Source of the DNA: Candidatus Heimdallarchaeota archaeon
GTDB taxonomy: Archaea > Asgardarchaeota > Heimdallarchaeia > Hodarchaeales > Hodarchaeaceae
DNA: 64,000 nucleotides
NCBI GenBank assembly: GCA_011364965.1
Contig: RDOB01000006.1
Coordinates: forward strand, 116,244-180,243
Reading direction: 5' to 3'
The notes under the pieces were generated by a model, which did not search any database, was not told the DNA's origin, and saw only the letters and a program-made list of their open reading frames with translations. A program made the translations under genes and the position numbers. This document shows positions 25,420-34,097 of the stretch, one piece after another. The first letter of the stretch is position 1. Each line of letters begins with the position of its first letter.

Positions 25420-25779
25420 GCAAAAAGTCATTTGAACTTTAAAACTAGTCTAAAGAGGATACTCTGCAAGAGGTGCATCTCTGGGTATTCATTGTTCGCA
25501 TTCGCCCCGAATTAGAATAGCAGGGTGAATACTAGAATAACTATATACTGTAATAAAGGGATCAACGCCTCGGGAGTTTCCCAAATAAAATCAGAGAGAG
25601 GAGACTCCACAATCATTTTTCTTATGTTGAATTCCTTGCCATTAGGAGTTCAATTGAAATAAATATTTCTTTCTGAAGTAATTTCAATCTCAAGTTTTAA
25701 ATAAGGTGATAAAAGCTATCATTCAAACATAAGATAAAAAACATTAAACATGTTATTTAAACAAATACAAGGTGAAAAA

Positions 25780-26136
25780 ATGTCTGGACAAAAAATGCGA
25801 GAAGAAGTAATTATGGTTTCAACAACGGATGAAATTCCAGGATATGAGATTGTAGAATATCTCGGAATTGTTTTTGGAATTACAGTGAGATCCCGAGGTG
25901 TGGGTGGAAGATGCATTGGTGGCTGTGAGGCTTGTTTTGGCGGTGAAATAACAGCTTATACCCAAAGTGCAATTGAAGCACGTAATGATGCTATCAACCG
26001 CTTATGCTATCAAGTTCAGCAAATTGGGGGTAACGCAGTACTTGGTGTTAAATTTGATAGCTCACGATCTGGACAAGACTCTTCGATGACAGATATTGTG
26101 GCATATGGTACTGCAGTACGTGTTCGATCCAAATAA
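25780..26136 (+). CDS. YbjQ/UPF0145 family protein
   Basis: A 118-residue soluble protein of the YbjQ (DUF74, heavy-metal-binding-like) family. The family pattern is seen: a start near VSTTDEIPGYEIVEYLGIVFG, Y-T-x-S-A-I-E-A-R-N-D-A-x-x-R-L, then GGNAVLGVKFD and ending TDIVAYGTAVRV. Members form pentameric beta rings; their function is uncertain. An extra Cys-containing loop (RCIGGCEACFGG) between strand 2 and helix 1 could bind metal. I chose the ATG at 25780 because GGTG lies 6 bases upstream; an ATG at 25750 would add ten unconserved residues. Confidence 0.85.
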   Translation: MSGQKMREEVIMVSTTDEIPGYEIVEYLGIVFGITVRSRGVGGRCIGGCEACFGGEITAYTQSAIEARNDAINRLCYQVQQIGGNAVLGVKFDSSRSGQDSSMTDIVAYGTAVRVRSK

Positions 26137-26169
26137 GGAATAACTAAAGCAAACTACTGGGTTCTAGGA

Positions 26170-26835
26170 GTGTTATCTCAAAACAGATTTATTAAATCTC
26201 TTCCTTTAAAAAAACGAATTTTCTTCTTTAAACGGTACTTAGAGTTAATACTTCCAACCCATTTTGCTCATCATCCTTTATGTGATAATTTTAAACAAGA
26301 AATTCTCTCCTTAAAGATTTTAACTAAAAATTTTTACATTTGTAGAGGTTGCTTTTGGGTATTTCTTTCAATGATTCTTAGTTTCTCGGTTTTAATTATA
26401 ATGAATCCTTTCAGGAATCAAACAGCCATAGAAAAATTTATAATAGTAATTTTAGTCTCATCTCCAACTTGGATTGGAGTCCTATTTTCATTTAAATATC
26501 GGATTTGGAAAGATCTTCTTAGAATATCGCTTGGTACCGGTTTTGGTATAGCTTTGGGGGAATTAATCCTTACTCCAAATTTTTTTCTTAAGATTCTCAT
26601 CGCTGGATTTATTTTTGTCTTCATCTGGACCTTTTCTTATTTTAGAAAACGTTTTTCGAGGGGAAAAAGTCAAATAATATGTCTTGACTGTGAAAAGATG
26701 AATACTGGCATTTGTGAGGGATTTAAACAACAGATAGATGCCCAACGACAATATAGCCAAGAACTAAGTAATTATATCCAAGAAAATTCTTCATGGGTAG
26801 ATATTAAACAAAAATTAAGCAGAAAAAGATACTAA
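26170..26835 (+). CDS. Membrane protein, DUF2085-like, with two Cys clusters
   Basis: A 221-residue protein with an HHPLCDNF and YICRGCFW pair near residues 36-62, three or four spans (about 58-80, 92-108, 115-135 and 138-158) and a soluble C-terminus with CLDCEKMNTGIC. The His-Cys then C-x2-C arrangement before the first span resembles DUF2085 proteins, but the match is partial. The start is a GTG at 26170, with GGAG directly before it, too close to be an ideal ribosome binding site. It follows the YbjQ gene by 33 bases and may be cotranscribed with it. Confidence 0.6.
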   Translation: MLSQNRFIKSLPLKKRIFFFKRYLELILPTHFAHHPLCDNFKQEILSLKILTKNFYICRGCFWVFLSMILSFSVLIIMNPFRNQTAIEKFIIVILVSSPTWIGVLFSFKYRIWKDLLRISLGTGFGIALGELILTPNFFLKILIAGFIFVFIWTFSYFRKRFSRGKSQIICLDCEKMNTGICEGFKQQIDAQRQYSQELSNYIQENSSWVDIKQKLSRKRY

Positions 26836-26955
26836 AGTTAAATGGTAATCAAAACCATGGTGATATAGAGATAAATCATCAACTCAGGTTATGATCAATT
26901 TAGTAATAATCAGATTCACTAAACTAGTTAATAACACCTAAGGCTAGAAAAGCAG

Positions 26956-28131
26956 ATGAATAATGTCCATATTTCTCAGCAAAACCGGTTCTACCTACTA
27001 GCAGTAGATCTTTTGAAGGGGATCGCAATTTTCCCCATGATCTTTGGCCATAGTATTGGTTGGTGGGACTTGAGTATATCCAAAAGTTATGATACATCAG
27101 GGGATTTCGTGATAATCATAATTTGGATCACAGGCTTGCTGGTGTTTCCCTGCTTCCTTTATCTCTACGGTTTTAACCAAGTTAACTCATTTCTCAGAAA
27201 AAAATTAGATATATCATATTCTCAAAATATTCGGGGGAATTCCATAAAACGAGTCGCCATATTTTTCTTATTCGCTTCAATTACTCTAGCGATAATGGCT
27301 TTGATTAAAGCTCCTGGAAAATTATTGAATTATCTCCTCACATGGCATTTATTTCACCTCTTCGCGTTTTCTACACTCTTCCTCCTCGTTTTGTGGGAGC
27401 TCGCTTCATGGGTTGAAAAAAAAGGAAGTGCTTATTGGAGTTATATCCAAATTTACACAATTCTTTTAATGCTTTGTTTTGGAATTATTCTCCTTCTTTT
27501 TATTTACTTCCATGATTATACGATTGCAAGAGAATCCTCTAGATTGTTTCCAGTATCATTGGAGATAAAAACGATTCTAGAAAATATTCTTCTTGATGTT
27601 TCCTCCTGTGGCATAATTCCATGGCTTTCTTTCCCACTAGCAGGTGGAATTACTGCTTCACTTCTCAATTTGCCTTCATCCTCCATAAAAAATACTTTCC
27701 AAAAGTCCAAAGTCCTTCTTCTAACCGATTCTACCTTTTTAATTTTTGGAATATTGAGTTTAAGGACAGAGAGGTTTGTTTCAGCTGGTTTAGGATATGC
27801 GTCCACTTTTCCGCATGTTTTTATTTCAATCGGATTAATCGGATGGATCTTTGTAGTATTAATCTTAGTACTTGATATTTCTCAAAAAATACCTCGTATA
27901 AATAGTTACAGGCTATTTTATCCGATTCTTGTTGTCAGTAAGATCTCCCTTACAGTCTATTTGATCCATCCGGTTGTTGGGGTCTTTGATCCTACACTCA
28001 TCTCCTCAAAGCCAGTGTTGTTATTGCTTGTCTCAATCTACAGTTTCTTTTTCATAATATTAGCTCATTTCTGGCAAAAGCGGGATTTCAAGTATAGTTT
28101 GGAATGGATTGTACGAAAAGTCACTGAGTAA
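26956..28131 (+). CDS. Membrane acyltransferase-like protein (DUF1624/HGSNAT-like)
   Basis: A 391-residue protein with about ten spans. The N-terminus has the family's R-x-x-x-L-A-V-D-L-L-K-G-I-A-I-F-P-M-I-F-G-H-S pattern (residues about 11-33), in which the Asp/Arg near the start and the His in the first span are typical of integral-membrane acyltransferases that modify sugars or surface glycans. Later spans end with LTVYLIHPVVG, also typical. The sugar acceptor cannot be told from the sequence. It stands alone on the plus strand; nothing is seen in 28132-28405 downstream. Confidence 0.65.
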   Translation: MNNVHISQQNRFYLLAVDLLKGIAIFPMIFGHSIGWWDLSISKSYDTSGDFVIIIIWITGLLVFPCFLYLYGFNQVNSFLRKKLDISYSQNIRGNSIKRVAIFFLFASITLAIMALIKAPGKLLNYLLTWHLFHLFAFSTLFLLVLWELASWVEKKGSAYWSYIQIYTILLMLCFGIILLLFIYFHDYTIARESSRLFPVSLEIKTILENILLDVSSCGIIPWLSFPLAGGITASLLNLPSSSIKNTFQKSKVLLLTDSTFLIFGILSLRTERFVSAGLGYASTFPHVFISIGLIGWIFVVLILVLDISQKIPRINSYRLFYPILVVSKISLTVYLIHPVVGVFDPTLISSKPVLLLLVSIYSFFFIILAHFWQKRDFKYSLEWIVRKVTE

Positions 28132-28405
28132 ATAATAACATTGCTGGTTTGAAGATTGCTATACTGGATGCATATACATTCGCAACTTGTGGCTATACTG
28201 AGTTTTATGCTGACCAATTGTTGGATTAGAAAACATAAAGAACAGTGGATGATTCTTATCAAAGCGAAACATGATTTTTGATATTGGTAAAAGAAGTCAT
28301 TTGTCCTGTAAATATCGGAAGATATCTAGATTAAAATGCTTTATTCGATGCAATAAGGTGCTAGCATGGAGCTAACAATTTCTTTCAAACACTCTTTGAG
28401 CAGTA

Positions 28406-28741
28406 TTAAGCTACCTTAAGGCCATTTGTTACTCTTCTATCAGGTTGAAGTAATACTACATCTACTTTGTTTTCCAGTATTACACCTAATATTAACACTT
28501 CAGACTTAAAATTAGCAATTAATTTTGGGGGAAAGTTAATTACAGCTATTACTTGACGATTGATCAGATCTTTTTTATTTTTATACAATGATGTAATTTG
28601 AGCTGATGATCTTCTTACCCCTAGCGGTCCAAAATCAATTTTTAGTTGATATGACGGTTTAATTGCAGCAGGAAAGTCCAGTACCTCAATAATTGTACCA
28701 ACACGAATGTCAACTTTCTTAAAATCGTTCCAATTTATCAT
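28406..28741 (-). CDS. csaA: CsaA-like tRNA-binding-domain protein
   Basis: A 111-residue protein that matches the CsaA family along its length: FKKVDIRVGTIIEV, then KPSYQLKIDFG, then SSAQIT, NRQVIAVINFPPK, and VILGVILENKVDVVLLQPDRRVTNG. The fold is an OB-fold dimer of the EMAP/tRNA-binding type. In bacteria it has been described as an export chaperone; in archaea the role is unclear. It starts 12 bases after the arginase-family stop on the same strand and so is probably translated from the same transcript. Confidence 0.9.
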   Translation of the reverse strand: MINWNDFKKVDIRVGTIIEVLDFPAAIKPSYQLKIDFGPLGVRRSSAQITSLYKNKKDLINRQVIAVINFPPKLIANFKSEVLILGVILENKVDVVLLQPDRRVTNGLKVA

Positions 28742-28753
28742 AAAAAATTACTC

Positions 28754-29635
28754 CTAACTTAATTCACCTATAGATTGATTTTCAACTATTTTTATGATAG
28801 AATTTATAATTTTAAATCCCGTATAAAGGGTTTTATTAGCAACATCCTTTTCCGGATTAAAAGCCGTAAGAGCTGCAGCTTTAATCTGAATGTTATCACC
28901 AATTAGCATAAGGGCTTCCTCCATTTCATTTAGAAGGAATCCCTCAGATGTAGGAAAGTCAACACCAGGGGCAACTGACGGATCAAGCACATCTATATCA
29001 ATATGGAGATACACTTGCTGAGTTTGGGACTTTAATTCCATTAACTTCGGTAGAAGACCATGCGTTATTCCTCTCTTCTTCAATATGATATTATTAACTG
29101 TAAGAACCTCAGTACTTTCAAGTAATTTCCGTTCTCCAAGATCCAAATCACGTGCTCCTATGAGTAATGTACAAGCCTCTTGAATCGGGTGCATATTCTC
29201 AATTATATTATTTATATCCTGAAAACATTGACCTGTTGCAATAGCTAACCCCATGCCATCAAGAAAACCACTAGGAGTTGTTTCTGGAGTATTAAAATCC
29301 CCATGGGCATCGAACCAGATAATTCCTGGTTTTGGTTTATTAAATCCTGCTAGTGTTCCTAGGCAAGTGTTGCAATTCCCTCCGAGAATGAAAGGAAAGA
29401 ATCCTTCTTTCAATGTTTTTTTGATAATTTTTCCCAAAGCATTATTTAAAACAGCAATGGTTTTCAACTGGTTCCTATATTGTTTAAAAAGTTGTATTTT
29501 CTCAACCTTTATCTGATGACCTTGATCCTTCAAATTTTGATCAATTCTTGCGTCTAAAAATTTTATGGGTCCCTTTCCCATACCAATATTCTCTTTATCC
29601 AAATGAAATGGAACTTGAATGAGAGCGATCTTCAA
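28754..29635 (-). CDS. Arginase/agmatinase-family protein with a changed metal site
   Basis: A 293-residue ureohydrolase-fold protein. The metal ligands D109-A-H111-G-D113 and D213-I-D215 (HIDIDVLDPSVAPGVDFP) are all present. The first motif, normally G-G-D/E-H, is G85-G86-N87-C88, so the His that binds one manganese in arginases is replaced by Cys, next to another Cys at 91. The family also includes formimidoylglutamase and proclavaminate amidinohydrolase, and variants with this G-G-N-C motif may have a different metal or substrate. It is the first gene of a pair with csaA. Activity on arginine or agmatine is not assured. Confidence 0.85.
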   Translation of the reverse strand: MKIALIQVPFHLDKENIGMGKGPIKFLDARIDQNLKDQGHQIKVEKIQLFKQYRNQLKTIAVLNNALGKIIKKTLKEGFFPFILGGNCNTCLGTLAGFNKPKPGIIWFDAHGDFNTPETTPSGFLDGMGLAIATGQCFQDINNIIENMHPIQEACTLLIGARDLDLGERKLLESTEVLTVNNIILKKRGITHGLLPKLMELKSQTQQVYLHIDIDVLDPSVAPGVDFPTSEGFLLNEMEEALMLIGDNIQIKAAALTAFNPEKDVANKTLYTGFKIINSIIKIVENQSIGELS

Positions 29636-29751
29636 AACTTCGTTACCTCCAAGATTAAAGTTAATAATTCCATTATTTTTTCCATGTGAGAATTAATGTT
29701 CCACTAGAATTAGTTTTTGTTCTTATGGTATAAATTATATTAATTAATCTT

Positions 29752-30312
29752 CCTGATTTGAAAACTGATCTACAGTTTGAGGAGGAGAAATGGACTGAAG
29801 TTGAGCACGGTTTCCGCCGTATGAACGGTTACATATTCGCAGACGGATGAAAGAAGTGGACTAAGAGACTTTAGTTGGAGATTGACGCAATGGAATTTGA
29901 ATTAGCCCGTTGAGCTACTGAAACTATCTTCATTGTCGACCAATCTCACTATACCCTCACCTGCGCTGATCTACAGGGGCTCACCCACAAAACTGGTCAA
30001 TTAACCCACCATACTGTTCTTGGTGATAAGCTGCTCTTTCAAAACACCCAGCAACTGGTCGTAGCTCCCGATATCCCTTGTGGCCTCTTTGCTAGCTATG
30101 TCCGGAAGTTAACCCGCATTACGCGCTGCGTGGTGCCCTATTTTTTTTCTGGTCTTAGCGCAGAAAATCGCCCAGCAGTCTGCGCTGATAGCTTCAGATG
30201 TCATCTGTTCTTCTTGATTTTTAGATTTCTGAAGTCTTTTCATGATAATTCTGTAATTTCATGTTACCTTCATTATCCAATGTATTTCACGTGGAACAAT
30301 GCAAACTTTTAA
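29752..30312 (+). pseudogene. Decayed reading frame of foreign composition, possible transposase remnant
   Basis: One frame from 29752 to a stop at 30310-30312 encodes about 186 codons but is interrupted by in-frame stops at 29848, 29872 and 29911. The last 132 codons are uninterrupted yet lack an ATG near the start. The 29900-30200 part is clearly more GC-rich than its surroundings. The N-terminal piece (EEKWTEVEHGFRRMNGY) has the look of a transposase C-terminal region, but I cannot name a family. The rest matches nothing I know. No terminal inverted repeats or target duplication were found. The preceding 29636-29751 shows nothing. Confidence 0.45.
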
Positions 30313-30323
30313 AAACTCTGTTA

Positions 30324-30347
30324 ACATAGTTATACATAGTCAACTAT
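30324..30347. repeat. Direct repeats ACATAGT, 10 bases apart, with an inverted ATAGTT/AACTAT
   Basis: ACATAGT occurs at 30324-30330 and 30334-30340, exactly one helical turn apart. ATAGTT (30326-30331) and AACTAT (30342-30347) form a 6-base inverted repeat. It lies 26 bases before the small gene at 30373, next to a TATA-like stretch. Candidate operator for the ribbon-helix-helix protein encoded downstream. Confidence 0.35.
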
Positions 30348-30372
30348 ATTTTTTAGGTTGTTGTGAATTGTG

Positions 30373-30570
30373 ATGTTTAACCGTCTGAAGTCTGATTTGC
30401 ATGTTTTTGACCCCGAAAAATACCTCCTCATGGCCAAAGCCGTGGTAGAGAACCATCAACCGGTCTCTGCTCCTCAAATAGCTTCCCCTCCCCCATCGTC
30501 CCATCCTTCTCAGATGGTTTCCCCTTCTCCCAAAGAATTAGTTGTTTTCCATGTTTTACGTCATATTTAA
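30373..30570 (+). CDS. Small Pro/Ser-rich hypothetical protein, 65 residues
   Basis: A charged N-terminal half (MFNRLKSDLHVFDPEKYLLM) and a Pro/Ser-rich linker (PQIASPPPSSHPSQMVSP), then a short end. The linker resembles that of the acidic protein encoded 30 bases downstream. It may be a truncated relative or a real small protein in the same transcript. The ATG follows an in-frame GTG; no strong ribosome binding site is visible. Confidence 0.4.
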   Translation: MFNRLKSDLHVFDPEKYLLMAKAVVENHQPVSAPQIASPPPSSHPSQMVSPSPKELVVFHVLRHI

Positions 30571-30600
30571 CGATTTTATTGTACAGGTGATGTTCTTTTG

Positions 30601-31452
30601 ATGTTTGATGCTTTTGAAGATGAAAACGAAGATTTAGACGAAGATGAAGATGATGACGATGAATGGGTGGATGAAGAGTACGTGCATGATGAGGATTCTG
30701 TTGATCATATAAAACGCCGCGTTCAGGCTGCAGCCCGTGAATATCGTCGTGCTGCCCCTCCTAAACCTCCTAGACCTCCTGTACCTCCTCTCCCTCCCAA
30801 GGTTCCTGAGGTTATTGGCATCCGTGGGTTGGATTATCGTAAATATAAGCTTGTGGCCAAGCGTGCCAAAGCACAGGGTAAAACTATTTCCGAGCTCCTC
30901 AATGAGATTCTCGACCAGTATTTATCTGAGGAAGAAGGGTACATTGGGGAAATTGAGGCTTTAGAGATTTCTGAAGATGATCTGATCGACCTTGAGGAAA
31001 ACATTCGTTTTGTTGACATTGATCGTCTAACTTTTGCCCCTGATATTACTCGTCAGGCCTTTAAAAAGATCAAAGAATTACGACGGATTGAACTCGTCCT
31101 TATTCCCTCCCATTTGTATCTTTTAGCTAGTAAAATCGCTCGAGATTGCACCATTGAGAAGTATACCGAAGATGCGCCTTCTATTGTCGAAAAGACCTTT
31201 AATGGTGATGTCACTTTGCCTCGGGAGTTTTTTCAGGTTTTTCATGAGAGGAATGAGCAGCTTAAGCTCCGTGTTTATGGTTCTCTTACTTTGAATCATG
31301 ATGTGATACGTGACGAATTTGCCTCTGTTGTTCATACTCTCGATGTTGATGAGGATATCTATTGTCCCCAGCATCTCATTGGGATGGTTTATGCCATGCC
31401 TGGCCGTGTTGATGGGGAAATTATTTTGTCCCGTCCCTCTGATGATTCTTAA
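30601..31452 (+). CDS. Acidic, proline-rich protein with a ribbon-helix-helix segment
   Basis: A 283-residue protein with a highly acidic N-terminus (residues about 3-35, mostly Asp and Glu), a proline-rich stretch near 55-75 (PPKPPRPPVPPLPP), then a segment resembling a ribbon-helix-helix at about 80-113 (GLDYRKYKLVAKRAKAQG, then ISELLNEILDQYLSEE). The last 170 residues are of unknown fold. The ATG at 30601 has GGTGATG 8 bases upstream. Composition is more GC-rich than the flanks. Together with the decayed frame and the small ORF before it, it looks like a remnant of a plasmid or virus, perhaps a partition or replication regulator. That is inference. Confidence 0.6.
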   Translation: MFDAFEDENEDLDEDEDDDDEWVDEEYVHDEDSVDHIKRRVQAAAREYRRAAPPKPPRPPVPPLPPKVPEVIGIRGLDYRKYKLVAKRAKAQGKTISELLNEILDQYLSEEEGYIGEIEALEISEDDLIDLEENIRFVDIDRLTFAPDITRQAFKKIKELRRIELVLIPSHLYLLASKIARDCTIEKYTEDAPSIVEKTFNGDVTLPREFFQVFHERNEQLKLRVYGSLTLNHDVIRDEFASVVHTLDVDEDIYCPQHLIGMVYAMPGRVDGEIILSRPSDDS

Positions 31453-31569
31453 TGATCTTTTTCCTCCCACTTCTGCAAATACGGCTGGAAGCATCAATCA
31501 CTGAACTGATGTACTTCCTTTTTTTGGCCTCCGATCAAGATGAATGAATGCTCCCAGTACCTAAAAATC

Positions 31570-32487
31570 CTACTTCTCCTTTATTTTTCTTCCTTTCTTC
31601 CAGAGGGATATCCAGATACTTGATATTAAAACTATGAATCCTGGATATGACACAATGCCCCCTGCTTTCTTCGTTAACCAATGAATCTTTAGGTATAACC
31701 CATCAGGCTGCCAATCTGTAAATGCAGCTGATAGAACCATAAAATCAGTTGTGTGGATTACTTGAGAATCAACTTCAGTTTGTTTGTTATTAAAGTCGAT
31801 TCCGTTTATTTCTCCTGTTTCATACTCTTCATTTTTTATCCTGAATTCAAAATAAGCGCTGTCTAATGTATGGTTCCACCATCGTGTGGATCCTATGATG
31901 TATCTGAACTCATTATAATAGTACTTGGATTCATCAGGATGATTAGTTCGATAAGCGTACTCTCGCTGATAAGTTGTAGAGAGAGTGATCTCTTCCAGCC
32001 CCGTGAAAGTAAGTTGAAATTGGATTACATCTGCGATTTGAATTGAGGTTACATGCATCGTGCTTAAATTAATTGGGATCATTAAAGAGTCATCTGTCGA
32101 ATGGTCACTATAAGGAATCTCATACAACTCAATATGCGTTATATTTTCTCCTGCTCGGGTGAGACTGATATTTGTGGGGATATTCGCAAATGGGAGTAGT
32201 ATCTGAAGTGTGGTTGTATTTTGAGACAGATTTTCGAATGTGTAATTAGCATTTATCGTTGCGAGGTCTGGATAAAATGTTACATTAATTATTTCGGATT
32301 TTAAATAAGCTGGAAATGTTTGGTTCCAGAATATCTGCGTGGAATTGACAGGAAAAGGTGAACCTTCAGGCTGCAAATCCCAAAAGGCAGGAAGGGGGTT
32401 CGAGGTGACAGTTCTAGGATGCCAAATGAACCCAAAAATGATCAGTATTATGAAAAGCTCATTCCAACGCATATAAATATTATTCAT
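31570..32487 (-). CDS. Secreted or surface protein with C-terminal span
   Basis: A 305-residue protein with an N-terminal signal segment (about residues 10-24), an extracellular beta-rich region with many N-x-S/T sites, and a C-terminal hydrophobic span (about 275-295) with a basic tail (KKGRKIKEK). It has no enzyme motif or family that I recognise. It stands alone. Confidence 0.65.
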   Translation of the reverse strand: MNNIYMRWNELFIILIIFGFIWHPRTVTSNPLPAFWDLQPEGSPFPVNSTQIFWNQTFPAYLKSEIINVTFYPDLATINANYTFENLSQNTTTLQILLPFANIPTNISLTRAGENITHIELYEIPYSDHSTDDSLMIPINLSTMHVTSIQIADVIQFQLTFTGLEEITLSTTYQREYAYRTNHPDESKYYYNEFRYIIGSTRWWNHTLDSAYFEFRIKNEEYETGEINGIDFNNKQTEVDSQVIHTTDFMVLSAAFTDWQPDGLYLKIHWLTKKAGGIVSYPGFIVLISSIWISLWKKGRKIKEK

Positions 32488-32589
32488 GACAGATGTTAAT
32501 AAAGTTTAAGAAGAGTGAAAGAAAGATCTTTGCTCTAATGATTTTGTATGTATTTTTTATCTTTCCGATCATTTGGTGCCGTATTTATT

Positions 32590-33612
32590 CTATTCTTCTT
32601 TCTCTAAGCAGGTAATTATTTTTGGAGCGCTAAAGCATTTATTACAGGAGATGCAATCCGCTTGTTTCTTTCCCTTCTGGAATTTTTTAACTAAATCTGG
32701 TTCTCTGATAAATGGTCGACTGAGAGAAATAAAATCTGCATAGTCCTGACGGATCTTTTGAATCGTGTGTATGGATCGAAGTCCTCCCACTACGGACAGC
32801 GGTGTGTCCCCTATTTGTTCTTTTATCCTCTTGGCGTTTTTCGTAAAATATCCTTCTTCCTCAAATTTCGTTCGTGTAGATTGATTCCCACTTACTTCAA
32901 TCGCATTGATTCCCGCGTCTGCTAACCATCTCGTGACTTTACATGCTTCTTCCACAGGAAATCCTTCCCGTGGTTCGTCTGAATTATTGATTTTTACTAG
33001 CACTGGGTAATTAGAACCTGTTTGAGACCGAATTTCACGATAAATTTCGAGGAGGAGTTTTACTTTATTTTCCAATCTTCCACCCCATGAGTCCTGTCTT
33101 TGATTACTTTTACTAGATAAAAATTGGCTTACTAAATATCCATGAGCAGCATGGATCTGAACAGCATCATACCCAATTTGTTTCGCTTTCAATGCTGCGC
33201 TTCCAAAGCTTTTTATTACGGATTCGATGTCATCTTCCGTCATCATGTAGCCTTCTTTTCCATCAAGGACGGATGGAGCTTTTTTAGAAACTGAATGAAT
33301 CCCTCCATGGTTTAATTGCGCTGCAACCTTACTATCACTATTTGTACCATGAATAGTGCTCACAATTTGCTTAAGTCCCTTTAAGTGATAATCATGGACA
33401 ATACCTGCCATTTTTTCATGGGCTTTTCCTTCATCCATTATATAGAGATGTCCTTGAATGATCAGACCCACTTTTCCTCTGGCTAAATCCTTATATAACT
33501 CGTAATATTCATCTATTACTGTACCATCTGGATTTGCACCAAATTCAGCTGTTGCTGATCGGATAAAGCGGTTAGGGACTTTCATTGTTCCTATTCGTCC
33601 AGGTGTAAACAT
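32590..33612 (-). CDS. Old Yellow Enzyme-family NADH:flavin oxidoreductase
   Basis: A 340-residue FMN TIM-barrel enzyme. It shows the YqjM/2,4-dienoyl-CoA reductase N-domain markers: PNRFIRSATAE, KVAAQLNHGGIHS, AAHGYLVSQFLSSKSNQRQDSWGG (with the His and the Asn/Arg flavin or substrate contacts), and PVLVKINN. The C-terminus ends in CISCNKCFSAPKIITC, reminiscent of the iron-sulfur cluster loop of dienoyl-CoA reductases. The chain stops there, so it lacks the second flavin domain. Likely reduces an activated alkene; the substrate is unknown. Stand-alone gene. Confidence 0.9.
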   Translation of the reverse strand: MFTPGRIGTMKVPNRFIRSATAEFGANPDGTVIDEYYELYKDLARGKVGLIIQGHLYIMDEGKAHEKMAGIVHDYHLKGLKQIVSTIHGTNSDSKVAAQLNHGGIHSVSKKAPSVLDGKEGYMMTEDDIESVIKSFGSAALKAKQIGYDAVQIHAAHGYLVSQFLSSKSNQRQDSWGGRLENKVKLLLEIYREIRSQTGSNYPVLVKINNSDEPREGFPVEEACKVTRWLADAGINAIEVSGNQSTRTKFEEEGYFTKNAKRIKEQIGDTPLSVVGGLRSIHTIQKIRQDYADFISLSRPFIREPDLVKKFQKGKKQADCISCNKCFSAPKIITCLEKEE

Positions 33613-33662
33613 ATCTAAACGCTTGGTTCTACATGTTAAAATAAGTTATTGAGGTAGATATT

Positions 33663-34097
33663 TTATGTAGAAAGCCTGTTTAATTCCGCTACACAGGTTT
33701 CATAGATTGTTTGTCCTTTATTCAAAGCTATCGGTGCATATTCTTTGAAATGATCTTCATTCAAATCCTCTTCAAATCCATATCCTGCTAAATGACGTTG
33801 TTCTGTTAATTGAACTAACCATTCAGAAAATTTTGATATTGATTGGCGAAACTCCTCGCTTAGTTCCTCTTTACTAGGTAATAGAGAGAATGGGACACTT
33901 ATATCATGAACACGTTTGTAGCTGACTCCCATGGCTAATAAGATGCCTTTCATTGATTGTTCTGCCCCCATTTGTGCACTATAAACAACATCATTCCATC
34001 TTTTTTCTTCAAGAGCAACTTCAGCATTTCGCATCCAGTCTTTTGCCCTTTTCAATGCTTTATGGGCAATTCTTAGTGATTGTCTTGAATAATCCAC
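33663..34097 (-). CDS. HEPN-domain protein, partner of an MNT nucleotidyltransferase
   Basis: A 144-residue helical protein with the HEPN shape: helix with AHKALKRAKDWMRNAEVAL, then WNDVVYSAQMGAEQSMKGIL, then KRVHDISVPFSLL. The coding region overlaps the upstream nucleotidyltransferase gene by 25 bases. HEPN/MNT pairs of this kind act as toxin-antitoxin modules, in which the nucleotidyltransferase modifies the HEPN protein. A canonical R-x4-6-H ribonuclease motif is not evident, so activity as an RNase is uncertain. Confidence 0.8.
   Translation of the reverse strand: MDYSRQSLRIAHKALKRAKDWMRNAEVALEEKRWNDVVYSAQMGAEQSMKGILLAMGVSYKRVHDISVPFSLLPSKEELSEEFRQSISKFSEWLVQLTEQRHLAGYGFEEDLNEDHFKEYAPIALNKGQTIYETCVAELNRLST

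Noticed and set aside
25430..25660. Possible RNA element with GGGAGTTTCCC-like segments
   Set aside because: The short complementary pieces do not form a consistent fold, and the region reads as ordinary intergenic sequence.
29752..30312. In-frame TGA codons read as selenocysteine or another recoding event
   Set aside because: A TAG also interrupts the frame, the stops are close together, no conserved motif surrounds them and no recoding element is visible. Simple decay explains it better.
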